64,000 bases of DNA from JBOGOC01 sp050747525 (GCA_050747525.1 JBOGOC010000042.1:1-64000), one strand, 5' to 3'; counted from the stretch's first letter, positions 45,613 through 54,515 are shown. Notes: generated by a model from the letters alone, not told the origin. Translations and numbers: made by a program.

Positions 45613-46179
45613 TTATTTGGCGCCGCCGAGGAGCCAGGTGACCCCCAGAGCCAGAACGTACTCGTCCTGGTTCTCGCTAAAGGCATCGTGATGATTGTAG
45701 CGGGCCTCCACGCGGGCGCCCCAATTGTCGCTCCAGAAGTAGCGGGTTCCCACCCCCAGCGTCAGAATCCCGGCGGAGTCGTACGACTCCAGGACCTCGT
45801 TCCCCAGGGAATCGGTGGTGGCATCGATGGTCATGGTGATGACCCCGAGCCCCGCCGTGATGTAGGGGATCCAGGGTGTCTCGCGGTCGGTGAGGAAGTT
45901 GCCCGTCACATTGAGGGTGGTGCGCAGGTAGGAAGCATCCCTTCCGAACGTCTCCCCGCTTGATGGCTGTATGACCAGCTCGGACTCGATCCTGTCGGAG
46001 ATGTTGTAGCCGATCCGCAGCTCCCAGCCGATGGCGTTGTCCACGCCGCTGTCGCTGTCGCCGTCGATGTGGGCGGCCAGCCCTCCGAGCTCCCACGCTT
46101 TCTCGCGGTTCTTCGCCTCGATCGCGGAGGCGGAAAGGATCAGGGGAATCAGCACCAGAACGAGAGGCGCCTTCCTCAT
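45613..46179 (-). CDS. Outer-membrane beta-barrel protein (OmpW/OmpA-barrel-like)
   Basis: A 188-residue exported protein with signal peptide LVLVLIPLILSASAIEA. The body alternates polar and hydrophobic residues in about eight strands (IGWELRIGYNIS, RIESELVIQ, LRTTLNVTGNFL, WIPYITAGLGVITM, TLGVGTRYFW, WGARVEARYNHHDAF), with turns rich in Asp/Asn/Gly. The sequence ends YVLALGVTWLLGGAK, close to but not ending in the usual aromatic residue. Size and pattern fit the small eight-stranded outer-membrane barrels. GAGGAGA is 8 bases from the ATG. The consensus promoter just upstream suggests abundant expression. Function is unknown. Confidence 0.85.
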   Translation of the reverse strand: MRKAPLVLVLIPLILSASAIEAKNREKAWELGGLAAHIDGDSDSGVDNAIGWELRIGYNISDRIESELVIQPSSGETFGRDASYLRTTLNVTGNFLTDRETPWIPYITAGLGVITMTIDATTDSLGNEVLESYDSAGILTLGVGTRYFWSDNWGARVEARYNHHDAFSENQDEYVLALGVTWLLGGAK

Positions 46180-46215
46180 CGCATGTCTCCTCGGTGACTC
46201 TGCCGGGATGTCCGA

Positions 46216-46244
46216 TTGAATCGGAAAAGAGGGCGCATTATATC
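46216..46244 (+). promoter_or_regulatory. Sigma70-type promoter of the aminotransferase gene
   Basis: TTGAAT at 46216-46221, 17-base spacer, TATATC at 46239-46244, about 40 bases upstream of ATG 46283. It shares its -10 region with the oppositely directed promoter, so RNA polymerase probably cannot occupy both at once. Confidence 0.65.
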
Positions 46245-46264
46245 GCCGCGATCCCGCGTGTCAA
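46237..46264 (-). promoter_or_regulatory. Consensus sigma70 promoter of the beta-barrel gene
   Basis: On the minus strand, perfect TTGACA (46264-46259), 16-base spacer, perfect TATAAT (46242-46237), about 60 bases upstream of ATG 46179. It overlaps the -10 box of the divergent promoter for the aminotransferase gene. Confidence 0.85.
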
Positions 46265-46282
46265 CGTGTTACAGTGCGGCCC

Positions 46283-47464
46283 ATGCTTCCATTCCAGCCC
46301 CGATTTTCCGATCGAACCGAGGGGATCACCCAGTCGGACATCCGGCGCATGACCCGGGAGTGCGAGAAGCTCGGAGGCGTGAACCTGGGCCAGGGGATTT
46401 GCGATCAGCCGACTCCGGACCCGGTCAAGGACGCGGCGGTGGAGGCGGTGCGCGCGGATCGGAACACCTACTCCAAGTTCGAAGGAATCGACCCTCTCCG
46501 GCACCTGCTGGCTGCCAAGATGAAGTCGTACAACGGGATCCCGTGCGACCCGGACACCCAGATCGTGGTGACGGTCGGCTCGACGGGCGGTTTCGCCCTC
46601 GCCTGCCTCTCCCTGCTGAACCCGGGCGACGAGGCGATCCTCTTCTCACCCTTCTATTCCTACCATCTGAACATCCTGAAGCTGTGCGGCGCCCGGGTGC
46701 GCTTCGTGAACCTGCATCCACCCGACTGGGGCTTCGACGAGGAGTCCCTTCAGGGGGCCTTCACCTCCGCGACCCGGCTCATCGTCGTGAACACGCCGTC
46801 GAACCCATCGGGCAAGGTGTTCACCCGCGAGGAGCTGGCGATGGTGGGGGCCGCCTGCCAGAAATGGGGAGCCGTGGCGGTCACCGACGAGATCTACGAG
46901 CACATCCTGTTCGATGGTCGGCCCCACGTGAGCCTCGGCTCGCTCCCCGGCATGGAGGATCGCACGGTCACCCTGGGAGGGTTCTCCAAGACCTACAGCA
47001 TGACCGGCTGGCGGTTAGGGTACGCGGTGGCGAGCCCCGCCCTGAGCGCGCGCATGGGGCTGCTGAACGATCTGCTCTACATCTGTGCGCCGACCCCGCT
47101 GCAGCACGCGGTGACGGCCGCCCTGCGCCTGCCCGCGTCCTATTACGACGAGCTGCGCGCCTCGTACGCCTCCAAGCGCGACGCGCTGTCGGCGGCCTGC
47201 GCCGACGCCGGCCTGCGGGTCATTCCGCCCCAGGGGGCCTACTACATGCTGGCCGACATCTCGTCTCTCGGCCTCGGATCGGACGTGGAGGCGTCGGCCT
47301 TCCTGCTGTCTCGGGCGGGTGTGTCCTCCGTTCCCGGCTCGTCCTTCTACGCCGAACCTTCGGATGGCCGCCGCGAGGTGAGGTTCTGCTTCGCCAAGAA
47401 GCAGGAGGACCTCGAGGAAGCGTGCCGGCGGCTCAGAGGCCTCAGGGCGAAGTCTCCGGCGTGA
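46283..47464 (+). CDS. PLP-dependent class I/II aminotransferase
   Basis: A 393-residue fold-type I aminotransferase acting on an amino acid. Start ATG 46283; an in-frame GTG at 46274 is the alternative. Motifs: NLGQGICDQPTP, TYSKFEGI, VGSTGGFALA, NTPSNPSGKVF, TDEIYEHILFDG, and GGFSKTYSMTGWRLGY with Lys236 as Schiff-base lysine. C-terminal VRFCFAKKQEDLEEACRRL contains the substrate-carboxylate Arg. The pattern is that of the kynurenine/methionine/glutamine aminotransferase subgroup, but exact substrate is uncertain. It stands alone with its own promoter; the next gene converges from the other strand 11 bases downstream. Confidence 0.93.
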   Translation: MLPFQPRFSDRTEGITQSDIRRMTRECEKLGGVNLGQGICDQPTPDPVKDAAVEAVRADRNTYSKFEGIDPLRHLLAAKMKSYNGIPCDPDTQIVVTVGSTGGFALACLSLLNPGDEAILFSPFYSYHLNILKLCGARVRFVNLHPPDWGFDEESLQGAFTSATRLIVVNTPSNPSGKVFTREELAMVGAACQKWGAVAVTDEIYEHILFDGRPHVSLGSLPGMEDRTVTLGGFSKTYSMTGWRLGYAVASPALSARMGLLNDLLYICAPTPLQHAVTAALRLPASYYDELRASYASKRDALSAACADAGLRVIPPQGAYYMLADISSLGLGSDVEASAFLLSRAGVSSVPGSSFYAEPSDGRREVRFCFAKKQEDLEEACRRLRGLRAKSPA

Positions 47465-47475
47465 ATCGCCGCGCC

Positions 47476-49542
47476 TCAGGAGCGCGGGCGAGGCAGGGCG
47501 GCGCGCCAGGCCGCATCGAGCTGAGGCAGGCTCATCCCCAGCGCCGATTCCAGCGCGGGGGTCCCTCCCCCCTTCTCTGCGATGCGACGCAGGGTGGCGG
47601 CCAGCCCCGAAGCGGCCTGCCGGCGCGCGATTTCCTCCACCACCAGCAGGGACATGTCGCGCGCGTCGATGAAGCCCTCCGGGTCGTTCCAGGACCGGCG
47701 CATGAGGTCGTCGACGTCCTGGAGCGCCGGGAGCGAGCTGAGTCGGCCGGCCAGCCGGGCCCGGTCCACCAGCTCGCCGTCCCCCTCGATGTAGCGCGCC
47801 ACTCCCTCGCTGAGCCAGCGAGGCGCCAGCCCTCCACCCAGGCGCTCCACGGCATGGTGAGCCATCTCGTGGGTGAGCGCCGACACCCACTCCACGGTGG
47901 TGTGCGACGGCGTCTCGAACAGGCTGATGCGCCCCCGCTCGTAGAATCCTTTCACCAGGCCCCCGATCCGGTATCCGGCTCTCTCACGGAACACGCGCCG
48001 GGTCGGATGGACCACGATCAACAGGTCTCCCTCAAGGGCGTGCGCCCCCAGAGCGGTGGTCACCCGCAGCCAGGAGGCCTTGACCGCCACCTCCAGGTCC
48101 TTGCCCAGCGCCGGATTGAAGAAGGTCAGCCGTACACGTCCTCCGGGCGGCTCGACGACGTGGTTGATCTCGCTCGACGGGCCGGGATCGGTCACGGCGG
48201 CCATCCGATCGCGAAGGCCCGGAACGGGAGACCCGAGCAGCCCCAGGCGCTGGTAGAAGCCGAGCGCGCGATCGTACTGCCCCACCTGGGCGTAGAGGTC
48301 TCCCAGCGCCAGCAGCGCGGTGGCCCGGCGGGGCTCCTCGGCAAGATCCTTCTCGTAGCCCGCGACCGCCGAACGGAACGCCTGCTCGCGCTTCACGATC
48401 GCCTGCTCCAGCGAGATGCAGCCGCCGGGCTGGGCCGGCCCTCCCTCGCAGAGGCGGGACATCAACGATCGTGCGCGATCGAATTGCGCGCGGTTGATGG
48501 CATCCACCACCAGGTTGTTCTGGCAGGCGGCGCCGTTGGCGAGCGCCTTGGCGCGTGCCTCGTCCCACGAGGCGGCCTCGGGAGAGGCCGGCGCCGACGT
48601 CAGCAGCTTCGCAAGGATCTTCTCCAGCTGGCCGAACTCCTTCCCGGCCTCCTCGAACCGTCCCCCGGAGAACAGGAACATCGCGAGATCCTGGCGCATC
48701 CACGGCGAGCCCGGCTGGAGCTCCACGGCCTTGCGAAGGCTGGCTTCGGCATCTTCGAACGTGGCCCCGGCGACCGAGGCATCACCGGATCGCGCCTGCA
48801 GCTCGGCCAGCCTCATCGTGGCGGCACCAAGCCGCCGATGGGCCTCCGCGGACCCGGGATCCAGCTTCAGCACCTGGCGCTGCCAGGCCATGGCCGAAAG
48901 GAACCCCTGCTCGGCTGCGGGGAGGTCTCCATCCCCGCGTGCCTGCCCGGCCTTCGCCATCCAGCCTGCCCCCGCGCCCACAGCCGCTTCCACCGAGGCG
49001 CCGTCGATCTCCGCCGCCGCCTCGTACGATGAGATGGCCCCGGCCGCATCCTGCATGGCCAGCCGGGCAGCTCCCAGCGTGCACAGCGCGGGAGGATCGG
49101 GAGGATGGCGCCGGGCCAGCACACCGCATGCCTCCAGGACGGCCTCCGGATCACCGGCCGAAACCAGGTAGCGGGCCACCTTGAGAGAGGCGTCTCGCAG
49201 CCCCGCACGGAAGGTCGCGTCGCGAACGCCATGCGCGTGCGCGTCGAGATACAGGGCTTCGGTGAAGCTCTGCATCGCCTCGCGCGCCTTGCCGCCGTTG
49301 TTGAACCGCACGCCCAGGTTGTAGAGCTGGCCGGCCAGAGCGTCGGCCAGCTCCCGGTCCAGAACGGACTCCCTGAGCATCTCACGGCGGGCGGCCCCCA
49401 TCACGGTGAGCGCGCCCATCAGGTTCCCTCCCTCCATGAGCTGGCGGGCCTGACCGGTCAGCTCGCGCGGAGTGGCGGGTGCGGTCCCGGCGAGCAGAGG
49501 GGTGGCGGCGAGGACGAGCAGGGCGGAGAACCGGCGGCGCAT
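47476..49542 (-). CDS. Exported TPR protein with C-terminal peptidase-MA-type gluzincin domain
   Basis: A 688-residue protein with signal peptide SALLVLAATPLLAG. Residues about 25-430 consist of TPR-like helical pairs (ALCTLGAARLAMQDAAGAISSYEAAAEI; ATALLALGDLYAQVGQYDRALGFYQRLG). The C-terminal domain has LTHEMAHHAV, an HExxH zinc site (His558, Glu559, His562), and WLSEGVARYIE about 20 residues later with the third ligand Glu579. This is the peptidase-MA arrangement. It is probably a periplasmic or surface protease with TPR docking modules; the substrate is unknown. It is monocistronic, convergent with the aminotransferase gene. Confidence 0.87.
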   Translation of the reverse strand: MRRRFSALLVLAATPLLAGTAPATPRELTGQARQLMEGGNLMGALTVMGAARREMLRESVLDRELADALAGQLYNLGVRFNNGGKAREAMQSFTEALYLDAHAHGVRDATFRAGLRDASLKVARYLVSAGDPEAVLEACGVLARRHPPDPPALCTLGAARLAMQDAAGAISSYEAAAEIDGASVEAAVGAGAGWMAKAGQARGDGDLPAAEQGFLSAMAWQRQVLKLDPGSAEAHRRLGAATMRLAELQARSGDASVAGATFEDAEASLRKAVELQPGSPWMRQDLAMFLFSGGRFEEAGKEFGQLEKILAKLLTSAPASPEAASWDEARAKALANGAACQNNLVVDAINRAQFDRARSLMSRLCEGGPAQPGGCISLEQAIVKREQAFRSAVAGYEKDLAEEPRRATALLALGDLYAQVGQYDRALGFYQRLGLLGSPVPGLRDRMAAVTDPGPSSEINHVVEPPGGRVRLTFFNPALGKDLEVAVKASWLRVTTALGAHALEGDLLIVVHPTRRVFRERAGYRIGGLVKGFYERGRISLFETPSHTTVEWVSALTHEMAHHAVERLGGGLAPRWLSEGVARYIEGDGELVDRARLAGRLSSLPALQDVDDLMRRSWNDPEGFIDARDMSLLVVEEIARRQAASGLAATLRRIAEKGGGTPALESALGMSLPQLDAAWRAALPRPRS

Positions 49543-49580
49543 CGCGCCTAATCTAGTGCCCCCGGCGGCGGCTGGAAAGT

Positions 49581-49616
49581 GAGGCGGCGGCCGCCGTGTG
49601 CCGGGGCCGCCGCCTC
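49581..49616 (-). terminator. Terminator-like hairpin after the PDZ gene
   Basis: A perfect 12-bp inverted repeat (49581-49592 with 49605-49616) around a 12-base loop lies just downstream of the PDZ gene stop. There is no T-run after it, so it may act only with Rho or as an mRNA-end stabiliser. Confidence 0.4.
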
Positions 49617-49629
49617 GAGCCGTAAGGGC

Positions 49630-50760
49630 TCAGATATCGTACGTGGTGTTGACGATGCGGGCACGACGGACATCCCGCCGCTGGTCGCGAAGCTGGTTTC
49701 GGATCTCGTGCTGGATCTTGATGCGCTCGTCCTTGAGGGTCTTCATCGACTCACGCAGGGCCTTCATGGACTCCTCGAGCGCCTTGCGCTGCTCATCGCT
49801 CATGATGTCGCGGTCGCGCGGCAGGATGATGACCTTCGCATCGTCGTCGCCGTCGTCCTCGTCGAAGTTGAATCTGAAGGAACGCGGCGACATCCAGGTG
49901 TCGGGACGATCCTCGATCTCCACCTCCAGGGTCCGTTCCGAGCCGTCTCGCATGACCCTCACGGAGACCTTGTCCCCTTCCTCGTGCTCGCGTAGCGCGC
50001 GGCCGATGTCTCCGATGCGCGAGACCTCCTGGCCGTCCACGGAGAGGATCACGTCACCCGCCTTCATGCCGGCCTTCTCGGCAGGCGTGTCTTCCATGAC
50101 CTTGTTGACCAGGAGCCCGGTGTCGCGGGGCGCTTTGAAGTAGGCGCGAAGGTCGCCGCTCATCGGATGGATCTGAACGCCCAGATAACCCCGGGAGAAC
50201 GACCCCTCGTGGTGCCATTCGAAGGGCTCAGGGGCGGGGGTGATGACCCTCACGTCTCGCTTGCGGCTCTCCAGCGTGGCCTTGAGGCTGACCTCCTCTC
50301 CGTCCCGCTTCACGCGCAGGCGCACGGAGTCGCCCGGATCCAGGTCGCGCATCTGCTCGATCACGTCCTCCGACTCCTCCACCGGCTCGCCGTTGATCTC
50401 GACGATCCGATCCCCTCGCTTGAGCCCGGCCTCCTCGGCGGGGCTGCCGTCCACCACCTGGGTGATCCGGGCTCCATCGTCCATCATGATCCCCAGCCAC
50501 GCGCGCCGCCTCGAGGGCGGCTCGGGGGCGCTGGGCGGTTCGGGCGGCTCTGGAGCACGGGGCGACGCCGCCGGCAGGACGGACGGCACGGCTGCCACCT
50601 GCGCGACAGGCTCCACGGCCGCCACGGGGGATGCCGGCGCCGGATGTGGCCGTTCCGCCCTGGGGGCGGTCTGCACCGCCAGGGCCAACCCGGCCGCCAG
50701 CAGGGCCGGCAGGGCGGCGATCGATGCGAATTTCAGCGTGGTGCGAGCCTTCTCGGACAT
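49630..50760 (-). CDS. Membrane-anchored double-PDZ protein without protease domain
   Basis: About 376 residues. The second ATG (50760) is preferred: AGGAGG sits 6 bases upstream of it but directly abuts the first ATG (50766). One hydrophobic segment (FASIAALPALLAAGLALAV) is followed by a Pro/Ala-rich linker. PDZ 1 covers about 85-165 (WLGIMMDDG, PAEEAGLKRGDRIVEINGEPV) and PDZ 2 about 190-275 (GYLGVQIHP, PAEKAGMKAGDVILSVDGQEV). An acidic stretch (FDEDDGDDD) and a Lys/Arg/Glu-rich coiled coil (ALEESMKALRESMKTLKDER) end the protein. Unlike DegP/HtrA there is no trypsin-like domain, so it is probably a periplasmic adaptor or stress sensor. The partner is unknown. Confidence 0.87.
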   Translation of the reverse strand: MSEKARTTLKFASIAALPALLAAGLALAVQTAPRAERPHPAPASPVAAVEPVAQVAAVPSVLPAASPRAPEPPEPPSAPEPPSRRRAWLGIMMDDGARITQVVDGSPAEEAGLKRGDRIVEINGEPVEESEDVIEQMRDLDPGDSVRLRVKRDGEEVSLKATLESRKRDVRVITPAPEPFEWHHEGSFSRGYLGVQIHPMSGDLRAYFKAPRDTGLLVNKVMEDTPAEKAGMKAGDVILSVDGQEVSRIGDIGRALREHEEGDKVSVRVMRDGSERTLEVEIEDRPDTWMSPRSFRFNFDEDDGDDDAKVIILPRDRDIMSDEQRKALEESMKALRESMKTLKDERIKIQHEIRNQLRDQRRDVRRARIVNTTYDI

Positions 50761-50974
50761 GGACATCCTCCTCGTGATCCTCCTCGTCTTTGGTGAGCGG
50801 GCCCGCCGGGGCTTGGGGAGGCCAGCCGTGGCCCTGTTGACCTACTTACACCGGAGAGGGCTTCAGGGTTGCGTCTTTTTCGAGCGCCGACGAGCATTGA
50901 CCCGGCCGCAGGTGCAGGAGTAGGCTCGGACCGATCGACTCGGCCCCTCACGAGTCTTTTCGAGGAGGGCTGAA

Positions 50975-51808
50975 ATGCTCAGACTGCGGTTCCTTCCTTC
51001 CCTGCTGGCGGCTTGCTTCCTGGTGGGGCTCTCGCCTGCCATCGGCGTCGAAAACGGCGCCCCGGACGGCACGGGGCACCCGGCCGTCGGATTCATCCTC
51101 GGCACCCTCGGGGATCCGTGCACCGGGGGCCAGTTCATCGGCTTCAACGGGGTGCTGATCGCCCCGGACCTCCTGCTGACCACGGGGAACATCGCGCTCG
51201 AGACCCAGCTGCACATCGACGAGAACTTCTTCGACACCGCGTGGGTGATCCTGGATCCCGAGCCCCTGGTGTCGCCGACGGCTCCGGTGGTCTTCGACTG
51301 CTCGAAGTTCGTCCGCGTCGTGGAGATCATCGTGAACCCGTTCTACCTGAACGATCCCGATCGCAACGAAGGGGACGTGGGCCTCCTGAGACTGGAGACG
51401 CCGCAGGCCGCGCAGGTGGCCGATCTGCCCGTGTTCAACCGGCTGAAGCACATGCCCAGGAACCCGGCCCCGGCCCTCTCATACGTCGCCTTCGGCCGGA
51501 TCCAGGATCCGTCCCGGCCGTCGGGGTTCGACCTGACCACCATCAAGAGGCGCTCCGCGACCGCAGCAACCGTCAAGCCGGTCAAGGGCGAAGTCCACAA
51601 CGTCGAGTTGGCACCGGCCACGACCGGCGGATTCGATCCCTGCATCACCAACGTCAGCTCGGGCGGGCCGGCCTTCATCGGCGTCACGAACGAGATCGTG
51701 TCCCTGGCGATCTTTCCTCCTACGGGGTGTCACGTAGCGCTCCCGTTCCAGCGGTTGGACGTCAACAGCGTGCGCAACTTCCTGGCGGGATACGTCACGC
51801 TCCCCTAG
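50975..51808 (+). CDS. Secreted trypsin-fold protein lacking the catalytic histidine
   Basis: A 277-residue exported protein with signal peptide LLAACFLVGLSPAIG. The frame follows a trypsin-like protease: GVLIAPDLLLTTGNIAL aligns with the GxxISPxxVLTAAHC block, EGDVGLLRLETP with the NDIALLRL block, and ITNVSSGGPAF with the GDSGGPL block. Asp134 and Ser229 are kept, but the TAAH histidine is Asn72. It is therefore probably an inactive pseudoprotease. Three cysteines after the signal (49, 109, 223) plus one near the C-terminus may form disulfides. GAGGAGGG precedes the ATG. It ends 28 bases before the convergent matrixin gene. Confidence 0.8.
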   Translation: MLRLRFLPSLLAACFLVGLSPAIGVENGAPDGTGHPAVGFILGTLGDPCTGGQFIGFNGVLIAPDLLLTTGNIALETQLHIDENFFDTAWVILDPEPLVSPTAPVVFDCSKFVRVVEIIVNPFYLNDPDRNEGDVGLLRLETPQAAQVADLPVFNRLKHMPRNPAPALSYVAFGRIQDPSRPSGFDLTTIKRRSATAATVKPVKGEVHNVELAPATTGGFDPCITNVSSGGPAFIGVTNEIVSLAIFPPTGCHVALPFQRLDVNSVRNFLAGYVTLP

Positions 51809-51836
51809 CAGCGGCCACGTGAGGCGCGGTCTAACA

Positions 51837-52445
51837 TCAATAGCAGAGCGCGGTCTCTCCCGAGTTCTCGTCGCCGCTCGAGCTCTTGTTCTCGCAGACT
51901 CCGAACGACGGGTACATCAGGGACGATGGATTGTTCGTGTGGCACAGCCCGGCCACGTGCCCGAACTCGTGCTCGGACACGCCGTTGAGGTAGAAGGCCG
52001 AGCCCGCCGAACATGGGCACTGGCCGCCCCCGCTCGTCCACCGGTAGGTCGTGGTGATGCGCACGTCCGCCTCGTGCAGGTTGGCGAACAGGTTCCCTCC
52101 GCACGGAACGGTGCGGGTGCGGTCGTAGCTGAGGAAGTTGGTCACGCCGAGGGTCTGTCCCCCCAGCTTCGCCCAGCCGACCGTATTCCGGCCGTCACGC
52201 TTGTTGGCCTGGCTGTTCGTGGTGCCCGCGTAGGAGAGGGCGCGCCACGGGCTGATTCCACCGGTCACCGCGCCGTCCATCTGCGAGGCGCTGATGCACT
52301 GCCCCGACGTCACCTTGCCCGAGGGGTTGTAGAAGACATCCACGTCCGCCGGCCAGCGCACGCCGATGAGACAGTAGGCCGACGCGTCCGACCAGGTCAG
52401 CAGCAGCGCGCACGCCAGCAGACCGAGAGCCAGCTTCGTCCTCAT
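51837..52445 (-). CDS. Secreted matrixin-like zinc metalloprotease
   Basis: A 202-residue exported metzincin. Signal peptide LALGLLACALLLTWSDASA. The zinc site HEFGHVAGLCH has His159, His163 and His169 with Glu160 as base. SLMYPS about eight residues later carries the Met-turn (Met177). Seven cysteines suggest disulfide-stabilised folding outside the cell. The domain is small compared with animal MMPs and has no visible prodomain, as in many bacterial members. Its ATG overlaps the stop of the upstream gene (ATGA), so the two are made together. Confidence 0.9.
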   Translation of the reverse strand: MRTKLALGLLACALLLTWSDASAYCLIGVRWPADVDVFYNPSGKVTSGQCISASQMDGAVTGGISPWRALSYAGTTNSQANKRDGRNTVGWAKLGGQTLGVTNFLSYDRTRTVPCGGNLFANLHEADVRITTTYRWTSGGGQCPCSAGSAFYLNGVSEHEFGHVAGLCHTNNPSSLMYPSFGVCENKSSSGDENSGETALCY

Positions 52446-53026
52446 CGCCTCCCTCCTTCCACCGCGAGTGAGCGCAGCATCTCGTTGTCGAACGCCGGGT
52501 TCCTCCGCGCGTACTGCACGCGGGATCTCATCTCTTCGTACGAGAGGGGCCCGTGCTCCACGGCTTCCTCACCGATCACGTTCAGGCCGTCCTGCAGCGC
52601 CCGCGTGAACACCTGGCGGCCGCTTCGATCCTCGTGGGCTTCCCACGCTCCCATCGACAGCCCGAGGTTGTAGAGCCGCCCATCCACCGATTCCACGAAC
52701 ACGAGCACCTGCTGGCCGTTGCGGACCTGCGCCTCTCCCGCCGCCTCGGAGACCTCGCCGTCCAGCTCTCCGCCACGCGTGTGGAAGGTGAGCGCCTCTC
52801 CACGCCGGGCGCTCCCCTTGAGCACGTCGGTGACGCGCAGCGTGACGGCGGTCTCGAGCCCCTGCGGGCCGTCCACCCCACGCTGCCCGACGACCACGCC
52901 GACCACGACGTGCTCCGACAGCCTCGCCTGATCCTCCACCGACAGTCCGATGACGGTGCTCGCCATGGCGGCGCCTGCCGACAGGACGAGCACAAACACC
53001 CCTCCCAGGATGCTCCTTCGTCTCAT
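52442..53026 (-). CDS. Secreted protein of unknown function coupled to the matrixin gene
   Basis: A 194-residue exported protein with signal peptide SILGGVFVLVLSAGAAMAS. It has a pattern of alternating strands (HVVVGVVVGQRG, TAVTLRVTDVLKG, GEALTFHTRGGEL, NGQQVLVFVESVDGRLYNLGLS) like a small beta-barrel or OB-like domain, and a helical C-terminus (GPLSYEEMRSRVQYARRN). I do not recognise a named family. Similar proteins next to matrixins are known from memory in other bacteria. The 4-base overlap and shared export suggest it is an inhibitor, chaperone or partner of the protease, which is inference. Confidence 0.75.
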   Translation of the reverse strand: MRRRSILGGVFVLVLSAGAAMASTVIGLSVEDQARLSEHVVVGVVVGQRGVDGPQGLETAVTLRVTDVLKGSARRGEALTFHTRGGELDGEVSEAAGEAQVRNGQQVLVFVESVDGRLYNLGLSMGAWEAHEDRSGRQVFTRALQDGLNVIGEEAVEHGPLSYEEMRSRVQYARRNPAFDNEMLRSLAVEGGRR

Positions 53027-53204
53027 GGACCCCTCCTCTATGTGAGACGCGTTCAGCGCCCCTTATACCCCGGATCGTTCCCCGGGCATACAGGAAAGGG
53101 CCGCCGGCCCGGCACAGTGGCGTGCAGCGAGCGCCCGCCGCCCGTGCTACGCATGTGGCCACGGCGGCCACGAGGGCCGGCGGTCAACGACCCTGGAGGA
53201 CACG

Positions 53205-54337
53205 ATGAGGGCCAATCCGGGAAAGGGGCTCGAAAGGAGATCGTCGCGGCGGACGCTCGGGGCGGGGGTGGTCCTCGGGCTGGTCATGATTCTCGCCGGT
53301 GGAGTGACCACCACCCGATCCGATGAGCCCACCCCCTTGCAGCGGAGCGCGGCACGGATGCGTGGCATCCATTTCGGCACGACTTCGGAACCTGCGCTCC
53401 CCCCCGAGCTCGATTCGCTGGCCTCGGTCGGGGTGCGATGGGTCGGCCTGATCCCATACACGCACGTGCCGTTCGACCGCCCCTGGTTCTGGACGGAAGA
53501 GGCCGAGCAGAGGCAGGCTCACGACGACATCAAGCTGCACGAAAACGTGGCTCGGGCCCACAGCGCGGGATGAGCGTCCTGCTATGCCCCCAGCTCTATC
53601 ACATTGCCGGTCCGGACCACGGAACCGTCGACCTGATCGATGAGCTCAGCATGCCTGCCGACAGCGACTGGGCACTCTGGTTCGACGACTACCGGCGCTA
53701 CATCGTGCAGATCGCGCGACAGGCCCAGGACGAGAAAGTGGAGCTGCTGTGCGTGGGCTCCGAACTCCCCATGCTCTCCCGGTTCGAGGATCAGTGGCGG
53801 CTGACGATCAGGGTGGTACGCGAGGTCTTCACCGGCAAGCTCACCTATGCGGCGAAGTGGGAGGAGTTCGAGAGGATCGGGTTCTGGGACGCCCTCGACT
53901 ACATCGGCATCCAGGCCTACTTCCCGCTTTCCAGGTGGGACATGCCGACCCTGGACGAGATGGTGGAAGCCTGGGAAGGCCCCATGGCGGCCATCGCGCG
54001 CGTGTCGCGCACGACCGGCAGGAAGGTGGTGTTCACCGAGATCGGCTACCCCTTCAACGTACGCGGCCCCCAGAAGCCGGGGGCCTGGTACTGGCACACG
54101 CCCGACGATCCCGAAGGAGGAGCCCGCGTGCAGGCCGAGGCCTATGAAGCCTTCTTCAGGACCGCCTGGCGCGCCGATTGGCTGGCAGGGGCCTTCATCT
54201 GGAACTGGTACCCCGGGCTCGGGGAGCGCCGCGTGATCACAACCACCCAGGCCTTCACTCCTCAGGGGAAGCCGGCCCTCGAGGTGATGAAGCGATGGTT
54301 CCTTGCCGAGGAAGCGGCCGCGCAGGCACGGAAGTGA
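53205..54337 (+). pseudogene. GH113-like TIM-barrel glycosidase split by a one-base frameshift
   Basis: Two overlapping frames make one protein. The first (53205-53573) has an export signal (LGAGVVLGLVMILAGGV), RMRGIHFGTT, VGVRWVGLIPYTHV and ends ENVARAHSAG. The second continues from 53570 with MSVLLCPQLYHIAG through to ARK. The joint AHSAG/MSVLLCPQLY is exactly where a GH113-type barrel runs on, and one extra base in GGATGA would restore it. Both catalytic glutamates remain downstream: VGSELP (acid/base) and FTEIGYPF (nucleophile). Possible explanations are a real mutation, an assembly error, or two coupled half-proteins (ATGA overlap). If intact it would cut a beta-linked glycan such as mannan. 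Confidence 0.75.
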
Positions 54338-54359
54338 GCCGGCCTCCCCAAGCGGAGGG

Positions 54360-54515
54360 CTAGAACGGACCCTCGTACGGAGGAAGGAACGTCACTCTGC
54401 AGATGAGCCTGAACTCCTCAGTTTCGGCGATGCAGCCCTGGTTGCACTCGTTGATGCAAGCGGACTCTTCCGCCTGCGGGAGTTCCGGTGCGAAACAGGT
54501 CTGACGGCATGTCCG
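54360..54515 (-). pseudogene. Cysteine-rich open frame without a start codon
   Basis: A minus-strand frame of about 51 codons ends at 54360 and reads through CINECNQGCIAETEEF; there are seven cysteines in total. A TGA closes it upstream and no start codon is present. It lies between the glycosidase gene and the tRNA-Glu remnant, so it may be the tail of a host gene damaged near the insertion. The spacing of cysteines looks protein-like, but evidence is slight. Confidence 0.25.
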
